The notes under the pieces: model-generated
What the model was told of the DNA's origin: nothing
The model's database searches: none
The model's input: only the letters and a program-made list of their open reading frames with translations
In this document: piece after piece, positions 60,842-64,000 of the stretch
Layout: each line of letters starts with the position of its first letter
Position numbering within the stretch: the first letter of the stretch is position 1
Made by a program: the position numbers and the translations under genes
Origin: Simplicispira metamorpha
GTDB taxonomy: Bacteria; Pseudomonadota; Gammaproteobacteria; Burkholderiales; Burkholderiaceae_C
DNA length: 64,000 bases
Direction: 5' to 3'
Assembly (NCBI RefSeq): GCF_004341365.1
Contig: NZ_SLXH01000016.1
Span: 27,294-91,293 of the forward strand

Positions 60842-61447
60842 TCAGCGCAGCATACTGGCCACGCTGAGCAGCAGCAAAACGCCCATCATCTGGTTGAATG
60901 CCTTTTGGCGTGGGGCCGGGCCCAACCAGCGCGACAGCACCCGGCCCGCCACCGCCCAGCAGCCCACGCCCAAGCAACACGCCAGCAGCGAGACGCCGCA
61001 AAAAAGCCAGTACGCAGTCTGCCCATCCGCTTGTGGCACCACGAACAGCGCGATGCCCGACAGCGCCACTATCCAGGCCTTGGGGTTGAGCGATTGCGTG
61101 ATGCCCCCTTCCATGAACGCCATCAGGGCAGAGTGCTGCACTGGCGCCGCATCGGCCTGCAAATTGACCAAGGGCGCCGTGCTGATGCGCCAGGCCAGGT
61201 AGCTGAGGTAAGCGGCACCGCCCCATTGGGCGGCCTGGGCGATGGCCGGGTCGTTGACCAGAAATTCACTGCTTTTTCCCATGAGCCAGACGACCAGGGT
61301 GTAGCTCAGGCTGGCGCCCAGCACATACGCCATGGCGGCCCCCCAGCGGGCGCTGGCACCGTGGCGCACCGCCAAAACGTTGACCGGGCCGGGCGTGATC
61401 GATCCGATAAGGGCAAAGGTTGCCATCGCAAACAAAAGCTCGGTCAC
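60842..61447 (-). CDS. LysE/RhtB-family amino-acid exporter
   Basis: A 201-residue protein with six helices and the family start FALIGSITPGPVNVLAVRHGAS (PGP motif in the first helix). It exports amino acids or related small molecules. The start is GTG at 61447, 7 nt after AGGGAGG; the earlier ATG at 61498 lacks a ribosome-binding site. First gene of a two-gene unit with the AraC regulator. Confidence 0.88.
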   Translation of the reverse strand: MTELLFAMATFALIGSITPGPVNVLAVRHGASARWGAAMAYVLGASLSYTLVVWLMGKSSEFLVNDPAIAQAAQWGGAAYLSYLAWRISTAPLVNLQADAAPVQHSALMAFMEGGITQSLNPKAWIVALSGIALFVVPQADGQTAYWLFCGVSLLACCLGVGCWAVAGRVLSRWLGPAPRQKAFNQMMGVLLLLSVASMLR

Positions 61448-61652
61448 CAAAAAACCTCCCTGACGGTTCAGTCCAAAAGGCCCAGTGTGCTGAGACACGC
61501 GGGGTTCGTATTGAACAGAATTGCGCCGGGCTGGGCCGTGGCCGCGCCACGCGGCCCGTCCACGGCAGGAAAAGCCACCACCCGCAGCGCCATCGCCGCC
61601 ACAGGGGGGGGCAGGCGGTTCCCGAATTTCAGTGCAGGATTTTTTTGAGGTG

Positions 61653-61703
61653 TTTTAGGTCTCCAGCGCTCGTGCAGTAAGCGCGAGCAGCTATCAAAAA
61701 AGG
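61653..61703 (-). repeat. Dispersed repeat, copy 14 (intergenic, reverse)
   Basis: TTTTAGGTCTCCAGCGCTC, then GTGCAGTAAGCGCGAGCAG and CTATCAAAAAAGG; good reverse-orientation copy with both arms. Confidence 0.75.
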
Positions 61704-61798
61704 AGTTGATTGGCACTTGCGCCCACACCACCGTCTGCGCCCAGGACGCGCCCGGTGTTTGGTGCAGTGCTGCGTTGAAAGGGTAGCGCGGGGGAGAG

Positions 61799-61856
61799 AT
61801 TGCTACTGAATCAGTAGCTGGTAGCGCACGGCAGACAGGCCCTAGAAGCTGATTTT
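61799..61856 (+). repeat. Dispersed repeat, copy 15 (intergenic, forward)
   Basis: ATTGCTACTGAATCAGTAGC, then TGGTAGCGCACGGCAGACAG and GCCCTAGAAGCTGATTTT; the TGCTACTGAAT..AGTAGC head is a variant of GATAGC heads, as in copy 12. Confidence 0.65.
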
Positions 61857-62081
61857 GGGGTTGACCAGTGTGCGGGGTGCATGGTGATATTGGCGTAAGA
61901 CGGATTTCGGCCTCAAGCAGACTGATGTGAGACCTCTCCAAAAACAGCCATTGCAGCTGGTGGCTTAGGAAAAAATAAAAATCGCTTTATTCTCAGGCAT
62001 AATAATGGATTAACAGATTTCTTCATTGAGACTATCAAAAATAAATCCATCCAAGTCAGCAAACACATGAGTAAAAAATAA

Positions 62082-63110
62082 ATGTCAAAATCAAATCAAG
62101 CAGATAAAACGCTTAATCTATATCCAATTGACTACCCATTTGAGACGCTTTCATCTCGTATTCGTGCAAATCCACCAAAGCTAAAACTAGATCCAGATTT
62201 TCAAAGAAAATATAAATGGGATAAAGAAGGGTGGGAAAGAGCTTCTCGGTTTATCGAATCATGCCTCATGAGAATTCCTCTGCCTGCATGTTATTTTGCA
62301 GAAAAGGAAGATGGCACGCATTTGGTGATAGATGGAGTGCAGCGACTCACCACTATTGAGAAATTTTTTAATAATGAATTTTCCCTTGAGGGATTAACCT
62401 CTTTCGAAGAGCTAGAAGGAAAAAAATTCTCAGAGTTAGGGGGGTATAGGGCTGAACTGGAAGCAACGACAATTCGTTGCATTATCCTAAGAAAAGAGAA
62501 TCCAGAATATTTGATTCAAGAGATTTTTTCTCGTCTAAACCAAGGTGCTGTAAAACTTTCAGACCAGGAAATTAGACATGCAATATACCCTGGCTCACTA
62601 AACGATCTACTACTTGAGCTTGCAAAGACCTCTGCCATCGCGAATTTTGGTAACACTACTAAAGACTCTCGAGAAGGAGAGGAGTTAGTGCTACGGTTTT
62701 TCGCCTTGCAAGATGATCTCGCTGGCTATGAAGGGCGTCTATCACGGTTTTTGGATTCATACATGAGAGAAAACGCGAAGGCGCCTGAGGTAAAGCTACG
62801 GAAGTTAAGGGGATCTTTTATCAGCACCCTTGGCATTTGCCACCAAATTTTCGGAGAAACTGTATTTACAGACACAACCAAAGACAGGCCGCTGCAGAGC
62901 ATAGTTCACTATGATCTGCTCATGAATAGTCTATATAAATACAAAAAATCTAAGATAATCGGCAAGGAAGCGAAAATTCAACAGGCCTTCGAGGAGCTAT
63001 GTAAAAATAGCGAATTCCAGCGAACCCTATCAGGGGGTATACAAAATAAAGTTTCAATTTTGAAACGCCGAGAGCTTTGGGAGAAATTACTTAAACCAAT
63101 AATGGTGTAA
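62082..63110 (+). CDS. DUF262-domain protein (ParB-like), probable phage defence component
   Basis: A 342-residue protein with a DUF262 domain: LDPDFQRKYKWDKEGWERAS (about residues 37-56) and the ParB-like nucleotide-binding motif IDGVQRLTTIEKFF (Asp84, Arg88), then EIFSRLNQGAVKLSDQEIRHA. DUF262 occurs in GmrSD-type restriction and other defence proteins, where it senses or hydrolyses nucleotides. The C-terminal HNH nuclease domain (DUF1524) found in GmrSD-like proteins is absent; the C-terminal 120 residues are helical. Base composition is AT-rich, unlike the neighbours. It starts directly after a 4-codon frame and has no clear ribosome-binding site. The stop is 2 nt from the HEPN gene. Confidence 0.85.
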   Translation: MSKSNQADKTLNLYPIDYPFETLSSRIRANPPKLKLDPDFQRKYKWDKEGWERASRFIESCLMRIPLPACYFAEKEDGTHLVIDGVQRLTTIEKFFNNEFSLEGLTSFEELEGKKFSELGGYRAELEATTIRCIILRKENPEYLIQEIFSRLNQGAVKLSDQEIRHAIYPGSLNDLLLELAKTSAIANFGNTTKDSREGEELVLRFFALQDDLAGYEGRLSRFLDSYMRENAKAPEVKLRKLRGSFISTLGICHQIFGETVFTDTTKDRPLQSIVHYDLLMNSLYKYKKSKIIGKEAKIQQAFEELCKNSEFQRTLSGGIQNKVSILKRRELWEKLLKPIMV

Positions 63111-63112
63111 TC

Positions 63113-63745
63113 ATGGACTTGAACGAGAAATCCGAGACTTTCAAGGATGGACTTCGTGAGCTCGAGGCCATGGTTGGAAAGACTGAACTAGCAGTTATTG
63201 GTGGCGCCGAAACAACGCCTCTGATAACCAATAACGTCAACTTTTACACAAAATCTTTTCTAATTTCCGCGTGTGCTCACTTGGAGATGTGCATCAAAGA
63301 AATAGTTTTTGAAATAGCAAAGGATATTGATGCAAGACTTTCATCTGCCGCAATCCCATCGTCGGTAATAGAGTGGCGATTAGGTCAAAAGAAAAAATCA
63401 GACTCTTCGTTAATATCAAAAAAACTACTAAGTATCAACATGACTAAAAAAGAAGTCGACGACTTGGTTTCAGGAAATGTATACCGAACCAAGGAGGCGT
63501 TAGCGCTGGTTGGCATTGAATTGGCTGCGGAAAAAGTCCAGTGGGAATTATGGAAGGATTCAATTCAGGCAATAGTTACACGGCGGAATAATATCGTTCA
63601 TCATAATGATGATGCATCTGATTTATCTCTTGGTGATATTAGGTCTTATATCAAATCAATAATTAATTATATTGATTTCGTTATTAATGCTTGCCATTTT
63701 CAGCATGACATTGGCCTGCCAACAAGTAATGTGCCAGTTGCCTAA
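63113..63745 (+). CDS. HEPN-domain protein, putative RNase effector
   Basis: A 210-residue, mainly helical protein. RRNNIVHHN (Arg158-x4-His163) is the HEPN active-site motif R-x4-6-H, and the layout (long helices, TKSFLISACAHLEMCIKEIV near the start) fits the RiboL-PSP-HEPN/MAE_28990-like group. HEPN proteins are commonly metal-independent RNases that act as toxins in defence systems. It follows the DUF262 gene by 2 nt and shares its AT-rich composition, so the two are one operon. RNase activity is inferred from the motif. Confidence 0.8.
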   Translation: MDLNEKSETFKDGLRELEAMVGKTELAVIGGAETTPLITNNVNFYTKSFLISACAHLEMCIKEIVFEIAKDIDARLSSAAIPSSVIEWRLGQKKKSDSSLISKKLLSINMTKKEVDDLVSGNVYRTKEALALVGIELAAEKVQWELWKDSIQAIVTRRNNIVHHNDDASDLSLGDIRSYIKSIINYIDFVINACHFQHDIGLPTSNVPVA

Positions 63746-63933
63746 AGGTGGCATGTGAGGATGCCATGACTCACCAGCATCTATCAGATTGATCGCGAGG
63801 TTTTGCAGGACATCCCTAGATGCCAACACTGGCCTATCCTGAGGCGCTTTAGTTGCCAGTATTGGTGCCCTCCGCCTGTGGCTCCGGCGCCGGTGAAATG
63901 AGGCGTTATTGACTAGAAATAAAACAACTTGAA

Positions 63934-63999
63934 TCAAGCGGCATATTTGACAGAATCCTTCCCAAAAAACTGCTGCACCTTTTTGGGCGATTTCTGCAA
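63934..63999 (-). CDS. C-terminal fragment of an unidentified gene at the window edge
   Basis: A frame open at the right edge on the minus strand ending in VQQFFGKDSVKYAA and a stop at 63934-63936. Only about 21 residues are visible. The basic/aromatic ending is reminiscent of some transposase tails, but the family cannot be assigned from this. The 189 nt between it and the HEPN gene hold no clear gene. Confidence 0.3.
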   Translation of the reverse strand: MQKSPKKVQQFFGKDSVKYAA

Positions 64000-64000
64000 A

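Larger units (their letters stand above)
61448..62081. other. 634-nt intergenic region with repeats and an AT-rich junction
   Basis: No gene is supported here. It holds two dispersed-repeat copies (61653-61703 and 61799-61856), a short minus-strand coding-like tail near 61468-61640 of unclear nature, and, from about 61970, an abrupt change to AT-rich sequence that continues through the next two genes. A 4-codon frame (ATG AGT AAA AAA TAA, 62067-62081) abuts the next gene. Confidence 0.6.

Noticed and set aside
63656..63937. A 93-residue minus-strand frame after the HEPN gene
   Set aside because: It overlaps the end of the HEPN gene antisense, starts with TTG without a ribosome-binding site and has no recognisable domain.
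1..64000. CRISPR array, integrase or phage structural genes
   Set aside because: No regularly spaced direct repeats, no tyrosine/serine recombinase and no phage structural genes were found; the dispersed repeats are irregular in spacing and orientation.

Overview
The window is a GC-rich, gene-dense stretch of a betaproteobacterial chromosome, most likely a member of the Comamonadaceae (Burkholderiales; Acidovorax-like). The basis is the gene content (cbb3 oxidase cluster with a CcoG/FixH tail, CobU/BtuF/BluB-type cobalamin cluster, Bug-family binding protein, malonyl-CoA synthetase with malonyl-CoA decarboxylase) and a short dispersed repeat (core GATAGCTGCTAGCGC...GCGCTAGAGGC) that I associate with this family. 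No rRNA, tRNA or CRISPR array was seen.

Layout. 1-4.5 kb: end of an RND pump, a small membrane protein, a cytochrome c, a small Trp-rich protein, ilvD and lgt. 4.6-8.5 kb: malonate/malonyl-CoA genes (decarboxylase, enoyl-CoA hydratase-like, malonyl-CoA synthetase) ending in a G-quadruplex-type tract and a terminator. 8.6-16.9 kb: uspA and the cbb3 oxidase locus ccoI-ccoS-ccoNOQP-ccoG-fixH, with an FNR-type box before ccoN. 17-19.6 kb: rlmD, a lipoprotein, a Bax-inhibitor-like protein. 19.9-26.6 kb, all on the minus strand: iron/haem uptake (hemP, exbD, exbB, tonB, bfd, an alpha-hydroxy-acid oxidase, piuC-like dioxygenase, TonB-dependent siderophore receptor) with two Fur-like sites. 26.8-31.2 kb: SWIB protein, fnr divergent from hemN with an FNR box between, and two TauE/SafE-type membrane proteins. 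31.3-32.1 kb: 6S RNA, zapA and a ZapB-like coiled-coil gene. 32.2-47.5 kb: a cobalamin riboswitch followed by btuB-cobB-cobU-btuF-btuC-btuD-cobO-bluB-cbiB-cobC, then two genes of no obvious B12 role (a secreted GH42-like protein and a patatin), then cobQ. 47.5-54.5 kb: a 7TM-type sensor kinase and its response regulator, divergent from esterase, TAXI-like and beta-helix genes. 54.6-59 kb: LysR regulator, hydroxy-acid oxidase, Bug protein and a detached cobT. 59-61.5 kb: AbrB/Doc toxin-antitoxin pair, AraC regulator, LysE exporter. 61.5-64 kb: a repeat-bearing gap, then an abrupt AT-rich two-gene island.

The genes form a few coherent programmes: microaerobic respiration (cbb3 oxidase, Fnr, HemN), iron and haem uptake that supplies it, and cobalamin uptake with late-stage assembly under riboswitch control. 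The best candidate for a little-described system is the AT-rich pair at 62.08-63.75 kb: a DUF262 (ParB-like) protein without the usual HNH nuclease half, followed 2 nt later by a HEPN-type putative RNase. It looks like a transferred anti-phage module. The second notable layer is the dispersed repeat itself, with about 15 copies. At least five lie in frame inside essential-looking genes (two in cbiB, one each in cobU, rlmD and the enoyl-CoA hydratase gene), and one appears to supply a Shine-Dalgarno sequence.
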